Positions 24,821 to 34,201 of a stretch of DNA of 64,000 bases are shown here, piece after piece. Position numbers and translations under genes: made by a program. The stretch's first letter is position 1, and the number at the start of each line of letters is the position of its first letter. The notes under the pieces were generated by a model. It made no database searches. It had not been told where the DNA came from and saw only the letters and a program-made list of their open reading frames with translations. The DNA is from Algoriphagus boritolerans DSM 17298 = JCM 18970 (GTDB lineage: Bacteria > Bacteroidota > Bacteroidia > Cytophagales > Cyclobacteriaceae), in contig NZ_FNVR01000010.1 of NCBI RefSeq assembly GCF_900108085.1, positions 62,001 to 126,000 on the forward strand, written 5' to 3'.

Positions 24821-24869
24821 TCATTGCTCATTGCTCATTGCTGATTGCTCATTGATTATTGCTCATTTC
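24821..24869. repeat. heptanucleotide tandem repeat
   Basis: Seven consecutive 7-bp units of TCATTGC: three exact copies, then TGATTGC, TCATTGA, TTATTGC and TCATTTC. The last unit contains the reverse-complemented stop codon of the M28 peptidase gene (24863-24865). Copy number may vary between strains. Confidence 0.85.
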
Positions 24870-26503
24870 TTCATATACCCATCCCTCACCGCTTTAAACT
24901 CCGAACCCGCTTTCCAACCCGGCCATTGGTCTGAGATGGCAAGGCTGCGGCCGACATGATAAAGTACCTGGACATCGTCCACTGCGCCTTCCAGATTCCA
25001 ACGCTCCGGATCGTATTCCTCGTTGGGCTTGTGGTAGTAATTGGCCACATAGTCATCCTGCAGGGATTTTCCGTATTCTTTGCCTTTTTCGAAATGATCG
25101 ATTCCTGTCCCAAAGTACAAAGCCGGGATACCAATTTTTGCAAAGTTGAAGTGGTCTGAACGGAAGTAATAACCAGCAACAGGATTAGGTTCAGGAGCGC
25201 TGTAGCGACCCAGTTTTTCCAGTTCTATATTGAGCAAATCCTCCATTTCAGACTGTCCGGCTCCGATGATTGACACGTCCTTCATTTTCCCGTAGGGATT
25301 GATTCCATCCATATTGATATTGGCGACGGTCTTTTCCTTGGGATAAATGGGGTTTTGGGCGTAATAAGCCGAACCCCAAAGCCCTTGCTCCTCGGCAGTG
25401 ACCGCCAGAAAAATAACCGTTCGGTCGGGTTGCGCATCGGTTTTGAAGGCCTTGGCCAAAGCCAAAAGCGCTGCAGTTCCCGAGGCATTATCCAAAGCAC
25501 CGTTGTAGATGCTGTCTCCGGTTTCATCAGGTTTGCCGATGCCAAAGTGATCCCAATGCGCAGTGTAGATCAGGTATTCATCGGGTTTGGTTTTTCCGGT
25601 GATTTTGGCCACCACATTTTGGGAGACATTGTATTCCGATTCTACTTCGATCGTGGCACTGAGTGTCACTCCAAGCGGAATACCCTGAAAACCGGGCTTC
25701 CGGGCTTTCGCCAAAAGTTCTGCATCATTCTGTCCTGCCAGTTCAAACAGTTTTTTGGCAGATGGAAGGGTAATCCAACCTTCAAATCCGGTTTTATAGC
25801 CTTCGCTCCCACGATCATCCAGATACAGAATCGGCTGATTATGTTTTCCCTGCACCACATTAAAGCCATATCCTGCAGGAATCGTGTTGTGGACAATCAA
25901 ACAACCCAAAGCGCCTTGTCTCGCTGCTTCTTCATATTTATAGGTCCAGCGACCATAATAGGTCATCGTATTACCTTTGAAAAAAGCACCGTCTTCTGTC
26001 CCGAAACCCGGATCATTGACCAAGACTACGACGATTTTGCCCTTGACATCCAATCCGGCGTAGTCATTCCACCCATACTCCGGAGCGACGATTCCGAAAC
26101 CGGCAAAGACCATTTCCGCATCTTTCACCTCCACAAGGGAGTCGGTTTTCTGAGTCCAGATGACAAAATCCTTAAACCCTTCCAATGAGATCGTGGAGTT
26201 GGAGTTCTTTAATTCCATGTTCCCCACAGGTTTGCTGAGGATAGAGACCATAGGTACATCCTGAAAGAAGGAAGCTCCATTTCCAGGCTCAAGACCCATT
26301 GTTTTAAATTCGTTTTCCAAAAAAGAGGTCGTAATCTTTTCTCCTTCGGTGAAAGGCATCCTACCCATAAATTCATCCGATGAAAGTGTAATCAGGTTTG
26401 GTTCTAAGTCCGAAATCTGGAATTGATAGGTAGGTTTTTTGGGAGCTTGGCAAGCCGCTAGTACGACAGCCGTCCAAAAAACTGCAACGTGTGATTTTTT
26501 CAT
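24863..26503 (-). CDS. M28 family metallopeptidase lipoprotein
   Basis: A 546-residue secreted aminopeptidase-type protein. It begins with a lipoprotein signal (AVFWTAVVLAAC, Cys18), has an inserted PA domain in the middle (KGKIVVVLVNDPGFG and GALGCLIVHN) and a C-terminal M28 zinc-peptidase domain: HWDHFG, DNASGTAALLALAKAF, AEEQGLWGS, NINMDG and YFRSDHFNF carry the two-zinc ligands. It removes N-terminal residues from peptides at the cell surface or periplasm. The ATG at 26503 is chosen over 26614 because the signal peptide starts there. Confidence 0.93.
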   Translation of the reverse strand: MKKSHVAVFWTAVVLAACQAPKKPTYQFQISDLEPNLITLSSDEFMGRMPFTEGEKITTSFLENEFKTMGLEPGNGASFFQDVPMVSILSKPVGNMELKNSNSTISLEGFKDFVIWTQKTDSLVEVKDAEMVFAGFGIVAPEYGWNDYAGLDVKGKIVVVLVNDPGFGTEDGAFFKGNTMTYYGRWTYKYEEAARQGALGCLIVHNTIPAGYGFNVVQGKHNQPILYLDDRGSEGYKTGFEGWITLPSAKKLFELAGQNDAELLAKARKPGFQGIPLGVTLSATIEVESEYNVSQNVVAKITGKTKPDEYLIYTAHWDHFGIGKPDETGDSIYNGALDNASGTAALLALAKAFKTDAQPDRTVIFLAVTAEEQGLWGSAYYAQNPIYPKEKTVANINMDGINPYGKMKDVSIIGAGQSEMEDLLNIELEKLGRYSAPEPNPVAGYYFRSDHFNFAKIGIPALYFGTGIDHFEKGKEYGKSLQDDYVANYYHKPNEEYDPERWNLEGAVDDVQVLYHVGRSLAISDQWPGWKAGSEFKAVRDGYMKK

Positions 26504-26604
26504 AGCCTTGATTGGAGTGGATGGGGATAAGTTAGTATTCCCTCCCAAGTTAAAACTTTTACCAGTTGATTTCCTGTGGTATAGATTCAAATTAAAAATG
26601 AGGC

Positions 26605-26635
26605 ATTGCTTCAAGTGAAATTTGCCTTACCTTTG
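26605..26635 (+). promoter_or_regulatory. promoter of the SRP RNA gene
   Basis: ATTG (26605-26608), a 19-nt spacer and TACCTTTG (26628-26635) match the Bacteroidota TTTG / TAnnTTTG promoter. The RNA start is expected 6-7 nt later, exactly where the SRP RNA stem begins. Confidence 0.75.
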
Positions 26636-26641
26636 TGACCT

Positions 26642-26721
26642 AGCGGCACGACCAGCTCCTGCTGAATCCCCCAGGTCCGGAAGGAAGCAAGGGTAAGCGG
26701 TTGTAGCGGTGCGATGCCGCT
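26642..26721 (+). ncRNA. ffs: bacterial small SRP RNA (4.5S)
   Basis: The conserved tip GTCCGGAAGGAAGCAAG with its GGAA-type tetraloop and asymmetric loop is unmistakable. The outer stem AGCGGCA (26642-26648) pairs with TGCCGCT (26715-26721), and a run of T follows as terminator. It is the RNA scaffold of the signal recognition particle and pairs with Ffh to deliver membrane proteins. Confidence 0.96.
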
Positions 26722-26785
26722 TCTTTTTTTGCCTTAAATTTCAAACTTGGCCATTTTTAGGAATTCCTAATCCTGATTTATCTTC

Positions 26786-26793
26786 TAACTTTG
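26786..26793 (+). promoter_or_regulatory. possible -7 element of fsa
   Basis: TAACTTTG matches TAnnTTTG 76 nt before the fsa ATG. No good TTTG box is present at the proper distance, so this is only a candidate. Confidence 0.35.
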
Positions 26794-26868
26794 CTCACAA
26801 GCCAAAAGCAAAATCAATTTTCAAAGCTTGAGCGTTTTGCCCAAGCCTTAACCAAAAAACCTATTATT

Positions 26869-27528
26869 ATGAAATTCTTTATCGACACTGCCAATCTGGA
26901 AGAAATCCGCGAAGCTTATGACTTAGGCGTTTTGGACGGCGTGACCACCAATCCTTCCCTGATGGCAAAAGAAGGCATCAGTGGCGAAGAAAAAGTAAGA
27001 GCCCACTACAAGGCAATCTGCGATATTGTGGATGACAAAGTCTCTGCCGAGGTAATTGCCACAGACTACGCCGGAATGATCCGAGAGGGCAAAGAACTTG
27101 CAAAAATCGATGACAAAATCGTTGTCAAAATCCCGATGATCAAAGACGGGATCAAAGCGATCAAATATTTCCACAGTGAAGGGATTCGTACAAACTGTAC
27201 CTTGGTATTCTCCGCGGGACAGGCTATTCTGGCGGCCAAAGCAGGCGCTTCCTACCTCTCCCCTTTCATCGGAAGATTGGATGACATCTCTTTTGACGGA
27301 CTTGAACTGATCGGGCAGATCGCACACATCTATCAGAATTACGACTTTGAGACTGAAATTCTTGCTGCCTCTGTACGGCACACCATGCACCTGATCAAAT
27401 GTGCCGAACTTGGCGCTGATGTGGTGACTTGCCCACTCAAAGTAATCACCGGATTGCTCAAGCATCCGCTGACCGATTCAGGTCTGGCACAGTTTCTGGC
27501 TGACCATGCGAAGGCAGCCGGAAAATAA
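26869..27528 (+). CDS. fsa: fructose-6-phosphate aldolase / transaldolase-like protein
   Basis: A 219-residue class I aldolase of the short transaldolase (TalC/Fsa) type. The Schiff-base lysine is Lys87 in KIVVKIPM, and [11 protein letters not shown] and [13 protein letters not shown] at the N-terminus are family signatures. In many bacteroidetes this short form serves as the transaldolase of the pentose phosphate pathway; fructose-6-phosphate cleavage is the alternative. The ATG at 26869 gives the standard [12 protein letters not shown] start; the upstream 26 codons are not part of the gene. A hairpin terminator follows. Confidence 0.94.
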   Translation: MKFFIDTANLEEIREAYDLGVLDGVTTNPSLMAKEGISGEEKVRAHYKAICDIVDDKVSAEVIATDYAGMIREGKELAKIDDKIVVKIPMIKDGIKAIKYFHSEGIRTNCTLVFSAGQAILAAKAGASYLSPFIGRLDDISFDGLELIGQIAHIYQNYDFETEILAASVRHTMHLIKCAELGADVVTCPLKVITGLLKHPLTDSGLAQFLADHAKAAGK

Positions 27529-27534
27529 AACACC

Positions 27535-27569
27535 AAAGAGGCTGTTTCTTCAAGGATGCAGCCTCTTTT
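27535..27569 (+). terminator. terminator of fsa
   Basis: AAAGAGGCTG (27535-27544) pairs with CAGCCTCTTT (27559-27568) over a 14-nt loop; a short T run closes it. It comes 7 nt after the fsa stop. Confidence 0.75.
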
Positions 27570-27582
27570 CCAATTTACATCT

Positions 27583-27786
27583 ATGTATATTATAAAAGTA
27601 AAAGGCAAAGCCAAAATCCCGGATTACATCCAAATCCGAGACGAAAATTTCGTACTGGTTGCCTACTTTCGAGCGGATAGACCGCTGAAAAACATCGAGA
27701 AATTTGGACTTGAGGGAAAAGAGCTCCAGCTGGAAGAAGTAATCAAAAATCTACCCTTCGGAAAACTTCAAAAACTAGATCTTTAA
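27583..27786 (+). CDS. small hypothetical protein, 67 aa
   Basis: MYIIKVKGKAKIPDYIQIRD starts a small basic beta-rich protein with no signal peptide. I use the ATG at 27583 because the earlier ATG at 27556 lies inside the fsa terminator hairpin. Its stop is three bases before the FtsE-like gene, so the two are co-transcribed. The family is unknown to me. Confidence 0.7.
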   Translation: MYIIKVKGKAKIPDYIQIRDENFVLVAYFRADRPLKNIEKFGLEGKELQLEEVIKNLPFGKLQKLDL

Positions 27787-27789
27787 CTT

Positions 27790-28500
27790 ATGGATTTCAG
27801 TACCAAACCCGTACTTCAGGTGATGCAGGCCCATATTTTTCAGGGTGATACACCCATTCTTTCCGATGTTAATTTTTCAGTTGAGCAGCATGAATTTGTC
27901 TTTCTCATTGGTCGGACGGGAAGTGGGAAAAGTTCACTTCTCAAGACACTTTATGCAGACCTAAAGCTCCAATCCGGTCTTGCTGAAATCGTCGGATATT
28001 CCCTGACAAAAATTAAGAACAACGAGGTACCCTATCTCCGGCGAAAGATTGGGATCATCTTTCAGGACTTTCAGCTTTTTAGTGATCGGACCGTTCGTGA
28101 AAACCTTTCTTTCGTTCTCAAAGCTACAGGTTGGACTGACCCTTTGAAAATCAAAGAGCGAATCAGTGAGGTCCTGATTCAGGTTGGTTTGACCGAAGCT
28201 TTGCAAAAAATGCCACACCAACTCTCCGGAGGTGAACAGCAGCGTGTGGTGATTGCCCGGGCTTTGCTCAATGAACCCTCCATTCTTTTGGCCGATGAAC
28301 CTACCGGAAACCTCGATCCGGATGTAGCCGACGGAATTTTTAAGCTTTTCCAAGAAATAAACAAGAAAGGAACCGCAATCCTGATGGCCACCCACAACCA
28401 CGAGTTACTTCGTAAATTCCCCTATCGGGTGTTGAAGTGTGAAAATGGAAGATTACTGGACAGTCAGCTTCACGATATTTCATTTGGTTCTTCTTTTTGA
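27790..28500 (+). CDS. FtsE-like ABC transporter ATP-binding protein
   Basis: A 236-residue ABC ATPase with Walker A GRTGSGKS (41-48), Q-loop FQDFQLF, signature LSGGEQQ (145-151), Walker B LLADEP (166-171) and H-loop ATHN. The sequence most resembles the cell-division ATPase FtsE of bacteroidetes, which with FtsX controls murein hydrolases at the septum. No FtsX gene is adjacent; in this phylum ftsX is often elsewhere, so this cannot be checked here. Related lipoprotein-export LolD-type ATPases are the alternative. Confidence 0.88.
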   Translation: MDFSTKPVLQVMQAHIFQGDTPILSDVNFSVEQHEFVFLIGRTGSGKSSLLKTLYADLKLQSGLAEIVGYSLTKIKNNEVPYLRRKIGIIFQDFQLFSDRTVRENLSFVLKATGWTDPLKIKERISEVLIQVGLTEALQKMPHQLSGGEQQRVVIARALLNEPSILLADEPTGNLDPDVADGIFKLFQEINKKGTAILMATHNHELLRKFPYRVLKCENGRLLDSQLHDISFGSSF

Positions 28501-28663
28501 AAAAAAGAAATTAATGCCTTATCAAAACAACATCTGGAGGATGACCGTTTTGAAAATCCTAACTTATCCTAGATGAAATCGAGCACGACGAAAACGTCAC
28601 ACACTGGGATGATTATAATGCATGCGAGATTCCATGTGGCCGCTGAAAAAAAATTATATTCAA

Positions 28664-30040
28664 ATGAAATTTACCAAATCACTTCTGCTCATTTCTTTGA
28701 TGCTGTTCACCTTTTCCTGCCGGGAAGATGAACCTCCTGCCGTGGATCCTGGATCCAATGAAGCAGTGAATCGATGGATCTCGGATGTGATGGAGCAGGT
28801 TTATTATTGGCTTGATGATCTGGGAACACCAATTGCAGAAAATTCAAACCCTGAAGATTACTTCGAGTCGCTTCTGTTTCGTCCGACTGACCGATTTTCG
28901 GCCATCTACCCTGACTATCAAGAGTTGATCAACTCATTGAATGGAGTGAACTTGGAAGCAGGCTATGAATTTATTTTATACCGGGAAAATCAAAGTTCCA
29001 ACAACGTAATTGCTGAGATCTCCTACATCAAAAAAAACAGTCCTGCTGCCAATGCTGAGCTGCGAAGAGGGGATGTGATCAATAAAATTAACGGCACCCA
29101 ACTGACAGTGGATAATTTTCGGGAACTTTTGGGCGAAATCGACGGGACACACACGCTTTCTTTTCTGAGATTTGATGAAGAGGCCCAAGGATTTGTAGCT
29201 CAGAATGATGTCACACTTACGGCAGTTCAATTAGCAGAAAATCCAAACTTTCTGGATACTGTCTACACGATTAATAACGAGAAAATAGGATACGTTGTGT
29301 ATCATTTTTTTGCTCCCGGACCGGGGCAGGATCCGGTTTATGATCTGGAAATGGACGAAATTTTTGGAAGATTAAAAGGAGAAAGCATTGATCATCTGAT
29401 CGTGGACTTCCGATATAATGGCGGTGGATTTGTGTCTTCCGCTGTCAATTTGGCGAGCTTGATTGCTCCTGGGGTGGGCCCAACCAGTGTTTTTTCGAAA
29501 ACTAAATACAATAAATTCCTGACTGACAATGTGGAAGGTCTCCGAGATGCTCAAACACTTTTCAGAAATAAGACTCAAAACCTTGGAAATACCCTGAAGG
29601 GAAACCGAGTTTATATTTTGACCTCATCACGAACAGCATCTGCATCCGAATTGATCATCAATGGACTTAAACCATACATGGATGTCTTTATCGTCGGTGA
29701 TCAGACTACCGGAAAAAATGTAGGTTCGGTTGCTTTTGAAGATGATGATAATGAGGAAAACAAGTATGGTATTTTACCCATTATATCACAAAGCTTCAAC
29801 AGCTTGGACCAATCCGACTATACCACCGGGTTCGTTCCAAACATTACGGTGAAGGAATCCCAGGAGCGACTCCGGCCTCTTGGAGATGTCAATGAGCTTT
29901 TGCTCAGGACCGCAATCAGTCAAATAACAGGGATACCATCCGGGGCAAGATTCCAACCGCTAAATCGCCGAGATGTCGGCAGCACGCTGGATAATAAAAT
30001 CAGGAATGGGACTATGGTGGAAAATCAGATTTGGAAGTAA
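28664..30040 (+). CDS. S41 family peptidase, lipoprotein (C-terminal processing type)
   Basis: About 458 residues. The lipoprotein signal MKFTKSLLLISLMLFTFSC leads into an N-terminal helical part, a PDZ domain (IKKNSPAANAELRRGDVINK is the substrate-binding repeat) and the S41 catalytic domain, with the Ser nucleophile in TSSRTASASE and the Lys base in TTGKNVGS. It cleaves secreted proteins near hydrophobic C-termini. The ATG at 28664 starts the signal peptide; the ORF could be extended to 28622, but those 14 residues are not part of a signal peptide. A strong terminator follows at 30063. Confidence 0.9.
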   Translation: MKFTKSLLLISLMLFTFSCREDEPPAVDPGSNEAVNRWISDVMEQVYYWLDDLGTPIAENSNPEDYFESLLFRPTDRFSAIYPDYQELINSLNGVNLEAGYEFILYRENQSSNNVIAEISYIKKNSPAANAELRRGDVINKINGTQLTVDNFRELLGEIDGTHTLSFLRFDEEAQGFVAQNDVTLTAVQLAENPNFLDTVYTINNEKIGYVVYHFFAPGPGQDPVYDLEMDEIFGRLKGESIDHLIVDFRYNGGGFVSSAVNLASLIAPGVGPTSVFSKTKYNKFLTDNVEGLRDAQTLFRNKTQNLGNTLKGNRVYILTSSRTASASELIINGLKPYMDVFIVGDQTTGKNVGSVAFEDDDNEENKYGILPIISQSFNSLDQSDYTTGFVPNITVKESQERLRPLGDVNELLLRTAISQITGIPSGARFQPLNRRDVGSTLDNKIRNGTMVENQIWK

Positions 30041-30062
30041 CTAATTGAAAATGAATCAACTT

Positions 30063-30099
30063 AAGGTAAATACAATTGAATGTATTTACCTTTTTTTTT
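30063..30099 (+). terminator. terminator of the S41 peptidase gene
   Basis: Perfect 12-bp stem AAGGTAAATACA / TGTATTTACCTT with a 6-nt loop and nine T in a row at its end. It begins 22 nt after the stop. Confidence 0.9.
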
Positions 30100-30343
30100 A
30101 GGAAAAATTATTTTAAATCGAAATATTGAGGTTTGAAAACCATTCATTTGATCCGGATTTTGCATTAGAGTCGGTCACGAGCGTTTAAAATGTAAAAAAA
30201 TCAAGCAGTTAACGAATGAGACATAGCACCGCTCTGGTGAATGAGTTAAATGCAGCGAAGCGATTGATTTTGAAGCATTTTAAGATCGGAATAGGAGTTC
30301 TGATGCATATTCCGGATTTAAACAACCAAATAAAATTAATCCA

Positions 30344-31573
30344 ATGAAGAAGCCAAATTACTCCCTCACTCTCAGAGGAATTGCACTTGCACTTTCTTTG
30401 GGAGCAGCCTTAGTAGCTTGTCAATCGGAAGAAAATTTACCGCTCTCTGATTCTCAGGCATTGGAAATCATCAAGTATCAACATGGTGATATTATTCCGG
30501 GAAAATACATTGTCACAATGAATCCCACCGGACTCAACTTGCGAAAAGACATGAATTATGAGTCAGTCCAAGCTGCTATGAGAAAATCCAGCAGCATGAT
30601 TCTAGCAAAATACAGAATTTCCGAAGCATCAATTGACCATGTCTATGGAAATACCATTGAAGGTTTTTCTGTTAGTCTTTCGGAGGAGCAATACGAGCTC
30701 CTTGTCCAAGATCCATCGGTCAAAGCCATCGAGCCTGATCGAATTATAGCATTTGCACCACCTCCAGGAAAAGGACCTGGGGGAGACGGGGGTGGAGGAT
30801 CCACTTCACAATCGACACCATGGGGAATCAACAGAGTGGGTGGCCCGGTAAACTATTCTGGATCGGGAAATGCCTACATAGTAGATACAGGCATTGACCT
30901 AGACCACCCCGATTTGAATGTTGCAAATTATGGATTCAATGCATTTACAAGCGGAAAAGACGCTGGATCATTGGATGATGGAAATGGCCATGGAACTCAC
31001 GTGGCAGGCACGGTAGCCGCGAAAAATAATACCATTGGTGTGGTAGGTGTTGCTGCAGACGCATTGGTCATTCCTGTGAAAGTTTTGAATTCGAGAGGAT
31101 CAGGATCTTACTCAGGTGTTATCGCCGGAGTAAATTATGTAGGGGGGAATGGAAAGACTGGAGATGTTGCAAATATGAGTTTAGGAGGGCCAGTTTCTGA
31201 TGCCTTAGATGATGCGGTTGAATCAGCGGCAGCAAAAGGAATCAAATTCGCTATTGCTGCGGGAAATAGCGCAGCCGATGCAGCCAATTATTCCCCTGCA
31301 CGTGCCAATGGAACAAATATTTATACCGTGTCTTCAATGGCAAAAGGTGATGTTTGGTCATCTTTCTCAAATTTTGGTAACCCCCCAGTTGATTTTTGTG
31401 CTCCCGGTTCTTCTATCCTGTCTACTTGGAAAGATGGAGGATATAATACTATTAGCGGTACTTCAATGGCAGCACCCCATGTGGCAGGGATTTTATTGCT
31501 TGGATCAGTGAAATCCGGCGGAACTGTCTCAGGTGACCCTGATGGAAATCCGGATACAATTGCAACTCACTAA
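30344..31573 (+). CDS. S8 family subtilisin-like serine protease
   Basis: 409 residues: lipoprotein-type signal (ALALSLGAALVAC, Cys26), inhibitor I9 propeptide (about residues 50-135), a glycine-rich linker (PPPGKGPGGDGGGG), then the protease domain with Asp181 (IVDTGIDLDHPDL), His216 (GNGHGTHVAG) and Ser374 (SGTSMAAPHVAG). The arrangement is that of secreted subtilases such as aqualysin; the linker replaces the usual processing junction. It degrades extracellular protein. It is followed by a good terminator. Confidence 0.95.
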   Translation: MKKPNYSLTLRGIALALSLGAALVACQSEENLPLSDSQALEIIKYQHGDIIPGKYIVTMNPTGLNLRKDMNYESVQAAMRKSSSMILAKYRISEASIDHVYGNTIEGFSVSLSEEQYELLVQDPSVKAIEPDRIIAFAPPPGKGPGGDGGGGSTSQSTPWGINRVGGPVNYSGSGNAYIVDTGIDLDHPDLNVANYGFNAFTSGKDAGSLDDGNGHGTHVAGTVAAKNNTIGVVGVAADALVIPVKVLNSRGSGSYSGVIAGVNYVGGNGKTGDVANMSLGGPVSDALDDAVESAAAKGIKFAIAAGNSAADAANYSPARANGTNIYTVSSMAKGDVWSSFSNFGNPPVDFCAPGSSILSTWKDGGYNTISGTSMAAPHVAGILLLGSVKSGGTVSGDPDGNPDTIATH

Positions 31574-31594
31574 CCTTCAGCAACTATAAGTATT

Positions 31595-31630
31595 AAAGAA
31601 GTCGACTTTTCATGGTCGACTTCTTTTTTT
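31595..31630 (+). terminator. terminator of the S8 protease gene
   Basis: AAAGAAGTCGAC pairs with GTCGACTTCTTT with an 8-nt loop, followed by T7. The stem contains a SalI-like GTCGAC palindrome. Confidence 0.9.
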
Positions 31631-31698
31631 AGGTTAAGAAATTGTTAAACCTGTTGAAAGTCATTTTACTTAAAACTCCGGGCACTTATTTTAATCAA

Positions 31699-31914
31699 AT
31701 GGAAGCTATTGCCTCTTTTTGTATCTTATTTATAGTCTATTTTCTTGGATGCATGGCCATTGTGCAATTGGCCATTCGTCCCATGAAGCGGATGGTAAGA
31801 GAATCTGATGGGTTGGAAAAGTGGAAATCCAATCACTTTCAAATCTTAGCGCTGAGTTTTTTTCTGTCCTTGATCACTACCACTATTGCTTATCTTATTT
31901 TTCCCCTGATTTAA
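31699..31914 (+). CDS. small membrane protein, 71 aa
   Basis: Two hydrophobic segments (about residues 3-24 and 48-69) with a basic loop between them (RPMKRMVRESDG), so a small inner-membrane hairpin protein. I prefer the ATG at 31699; the frame is open from 31642. Its stop overlaps the stop of the phosphatase gene on the other strand by four bases (31911-31914). No family is recognised. Confidence 0.6.
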   Translation: MEAIASFCILFIVYFLGCMAIVQLAIRPMKRMVRESDGLEKWKSNHFQILALSFFLSLITTTIAYLIFPLI

Positions 31915-33302
31915 TCCTTGTAAGGCACCGTATTGGAATGGGTTTTTTCAGGCACAGCATTTACCCGGAGTTCGATGAATTGATTGAGGTCATTTTCTCC
32001 TTTTACCAATTCAAACGCATCATACAATTCGCCAACTGCGGTAAACGACTCAAATTTCAGTCGATTTCCTTCCATCGTAATCACCTGAAAAAGCTGGGTG
32101 TTTTCTGCCGTCCGGTCGCGCTGACCGCCTTTTTCAGTCCAGTCATCTCCAATATCATACATTTTGCCACCTGAAACCGACACCACATACACTGTTCCTG
32201 TCAGGTCTTTCATATTCACTCCATTCATCACATTTTCGCCCGGTGCTACTCTCCCCCGAGCATAGGCATGGTCGTGGCCCTGTAAGGCAATATCCACTCG
32301 ATATTTGTCAAAAATAGGTTTCCACAAGTTTCTCAACGCCTCATTATCCCGTCCATTTGAAGCGGAAAAGAGCGGGTGGTGATAGGTGACAATCGTCCAA
32401 CTTTTGGGATTGCTTGACAATACTTCTTCCAACCACACAGCTTGAAGTTCATGATCCCGGTTGGAGTCCAGGAAAATAAACCGGACATCCTGATAGTCCA
32501 TAAAATAGGCGGTTTCCTCCAGACCTTTTGGCCCATTTTGCGGGAAAGTAAACTGAGGCTTCCACTGCACGGAAAGACTTCTGACTTTTTGATCCGCTTC
32601 TTCTTGGTTTTTTGCTCGGTATTCATGATTGCCGGGAATAGCCATAGACGGAACCATGCTGTGAATAAATCCACCTGCGGTAAACCACTCATGCCACTCT
32701 TGCTCACGGTGAGCGGTATTGATCAAGTCACCGGCATGAATGATAAATCTGGCCTCCGGTGCCTTCCTGAATCCTTCCCTGATGAGTCGTGACCAAAGCT
32801 CTAGCACATAATTCTGTGCGTCGCCTACATAGAGCAATGAAAATTTGTCATCGGGCTGGTCAGAGGCAGTCTTAAACTGAAACCACTCACTCCAACGCTC
32901 CCCATCCCCTACCCGATATGCATACGTCGTATCGGGAAGCAAATCCCGGAATTCGACCGAATGAAAATGGGAAATCACCTCCGCAGTTTGTATGGTGCTA
33001 GCGTCAAGTTTTTCCGTTTTTGCCGGGAGGGTTTTTCCATTTTTCCAAAACTTCGGAGCAGCTGTCGCAATCGCAATTTCCGCGAAAGCAGCAGTAACCT
33101 CAGTACTTGTCCTCCAGGTCACGTTGACTTCGGAGGATGGGTTTTGTCCAAAATTAAGGACAATTCGATCCGGATATTCTGATGGCTTAGACCAGTCAAA
33201 GTGGAATTTAGGTTCTTTGTAGACTTTGGCTTCCTGCCCATAAAGTTGAACAGAGAAAAACAGAAAAAGCGAAAGGCAAATCGAAATACGGGCGTTGACC
33301 AT
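31911..33302 (-). CDS. purple acid phosphatase-like metallophosphoesterase, exported
   Basis: 463 residues with a signal peptide (ISICLSLFLFFSVQLYGQ), an N-terminal fibronectin-like domain typical of purple acid phosphatases (IVLNFGQNPSSEVNVTWRTS), and a calcineurin-like core with all metal motifs: YVGDAQN, HAGDLIN, GNHEYRA, TYHHPLFS and QGHDHAYAR. It hydrolyses phosphate esters outside the cytosol. Monocistronic, with a divergent or silent region upstream. Confidence 0.93.
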   Translation of the reverse strand: MVNARISICLSLFLFFSVQLYGQEAKVYKEPKFHFDWSKPSEYPDRIVLNFGQNPSSEVNVTWRTSTEVTAAFAEIAIATAAPKFWKNGKTLPAKTEKLDASTIQTAEVISHFHSVEFRDLLPDTTYAYRVGDGERWSEWFQFKTASDQPDDKFSLLYVGDAQNYVLELWSRLIREGFRKAPEARFIIHAGDLINTAHREQEWHEWFTAGGFIHSMVPSMAIPGNHEYRAKNQEEADQKVRSLSVQWKPQFTFPQNGPKGLEETAYFMDYQDVRFIFLDSNRDHELQAVWLEEVLSSNPKSWTIVTYHHPLFSASNGRDNEALRNLWKPIFDKYRVDIALQGHDHAYARGRVAPGENVMNGVNMKDLTGTVYVVSVSGGKMYDIGDDWTEKGGQRDRTAENTQLFQVITMEGNRLKFESFTAVGELYDAFELVKGENDLNQFIELRVNAVPEKTHSNTVPYKD

Positions 33303-33438
33303 AGGAAATGCGGGCGGTAAGGCAATGGTTTAAAATCAAATTAGAATCACTAATCTATTCAATTTCCAGATTTTTACTATCCTACTCCCAGAATGTTAAT
33401 GATTTGCTAACTATCCCTTGACCGTCGCTTCATATCAC

Positions 33439-33464
33439 AAAAAAGCCGACACAAGGCCGGCTTT
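33439..33464 (-). terminator. terminator of the TPR gene
   Basis: On the minus strand AAAGCCGGC / GTCGGCTTT (one wobble pair) with a 5-nt loop and a T6 run, 24 nt after the stop of the TPR gene at 33488. Confidence 0.8.
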
Positions 33465-33487
33465 CAACATTTTCAAAGTAGGAAGGA

Positions 33488-34195
33488 TCAATTTGTTTTC
33501 TTCAGGTTTTCTTTTGCCTGCTCAAAGCCGGCATCCAATGAAATCGCTTCGTTAAATGCAGTTTTAGCCTCAGCTATTGAATTTTGATCCAAATAGATTA
33601 AACCTTTCAGATTTAAAGCCGCTGCTTTCATGCTGATTTCCTGGGTCTCGGTTTGAGATTTCGGAAATCCGATTTTCTCGTCTGTTTTGGCATTTTTCAC
33701 CAACATATTCACAGAATTCATTGCCTCTTCATAGCGCTTTAAGTTGTATTGGATAAATGCCGACTTGTAAAGGCTGAAATTATCTCCTGTCAACAAATAC
33801 AGGCTCTCAAAGTGAGGTAGTGCCCGATCCAAAGCTCCCAATTGTTCAAGGGAATAGGCTGCTATCTCCAATGCCCCGACATTTTTATCATTAATCTGAA
33901 GCAAATCGATGGCTACCAATGCTGCAGATGGGTATTGGGTATTGTCAAAATAAATATTTGCCAATGCCTCCATGAATCGCGGATTCTCAGGATTTCGGAT
34001 CATGAGATCATAGAGCTTTGACTTGGCCATCGAAAGATCGCTGTATCGCATGGCCACTTGATATGCCGCCTGATCTGCTGCGTTTAGAGCAGCTTTGGTC
34101 TTTGAATCCAATCTTGGGATAGAGTCGTTTGCTGTCTGAGCAGCGAGATTTCCGACACAAAAGGCCAGGAGCAGCAGTAATATTGTGCGCTTCAT
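33488..34195 (-). CDS. exported tetratricopeptide repeat protein, 235 aa
   Basis: Signal peptide (ILLLLLAFCVGNLAAQ) then repeated helix pairs of TPR character: PENPRFMEALANIYFDN, GALEIAAYSLEQLGALDRAL, LNLKGLIYLDQNSIAEAKTA. TPRs hold protein partners; no enzyme domain is present. The ATG at 34195 is preferred to a TTG two codons upstream that would touch the CCA enzyme's stop. It follows the CCA gene by 6 nt, so it belongs to the same operon. Confidence 0.85.
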   Translation of the reverse strand: MKRTILLLLLAFCVGNLAAQTANDSIPRLDSKTKAALNAADQAAYQVAMRYSDLSMAKSKLYDLMIRNPENPRFMEALANIYFDNTQYPSAALVAIDLLQINDKNVGALEIAAYSLEQLGALDRALPHFESLYLLTGDNFSLYKSAFIQYNLKRYEEAMNSVNMLVKNAKTDEKIGFPKSQTETQEISMKAAALNLKGLIYLDQNSIAEAKTAFNEAISLDAGFEQAKENLKKTN

Positions 34196-34201
34196 TGTCA
34201 A

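Noticed and set aside
26791..26868. 26-codon extension of fsa
   Set aside because: The family start [12 protein letters not shown] lies at 26869 and the extension covers the promoter -7 candidate.
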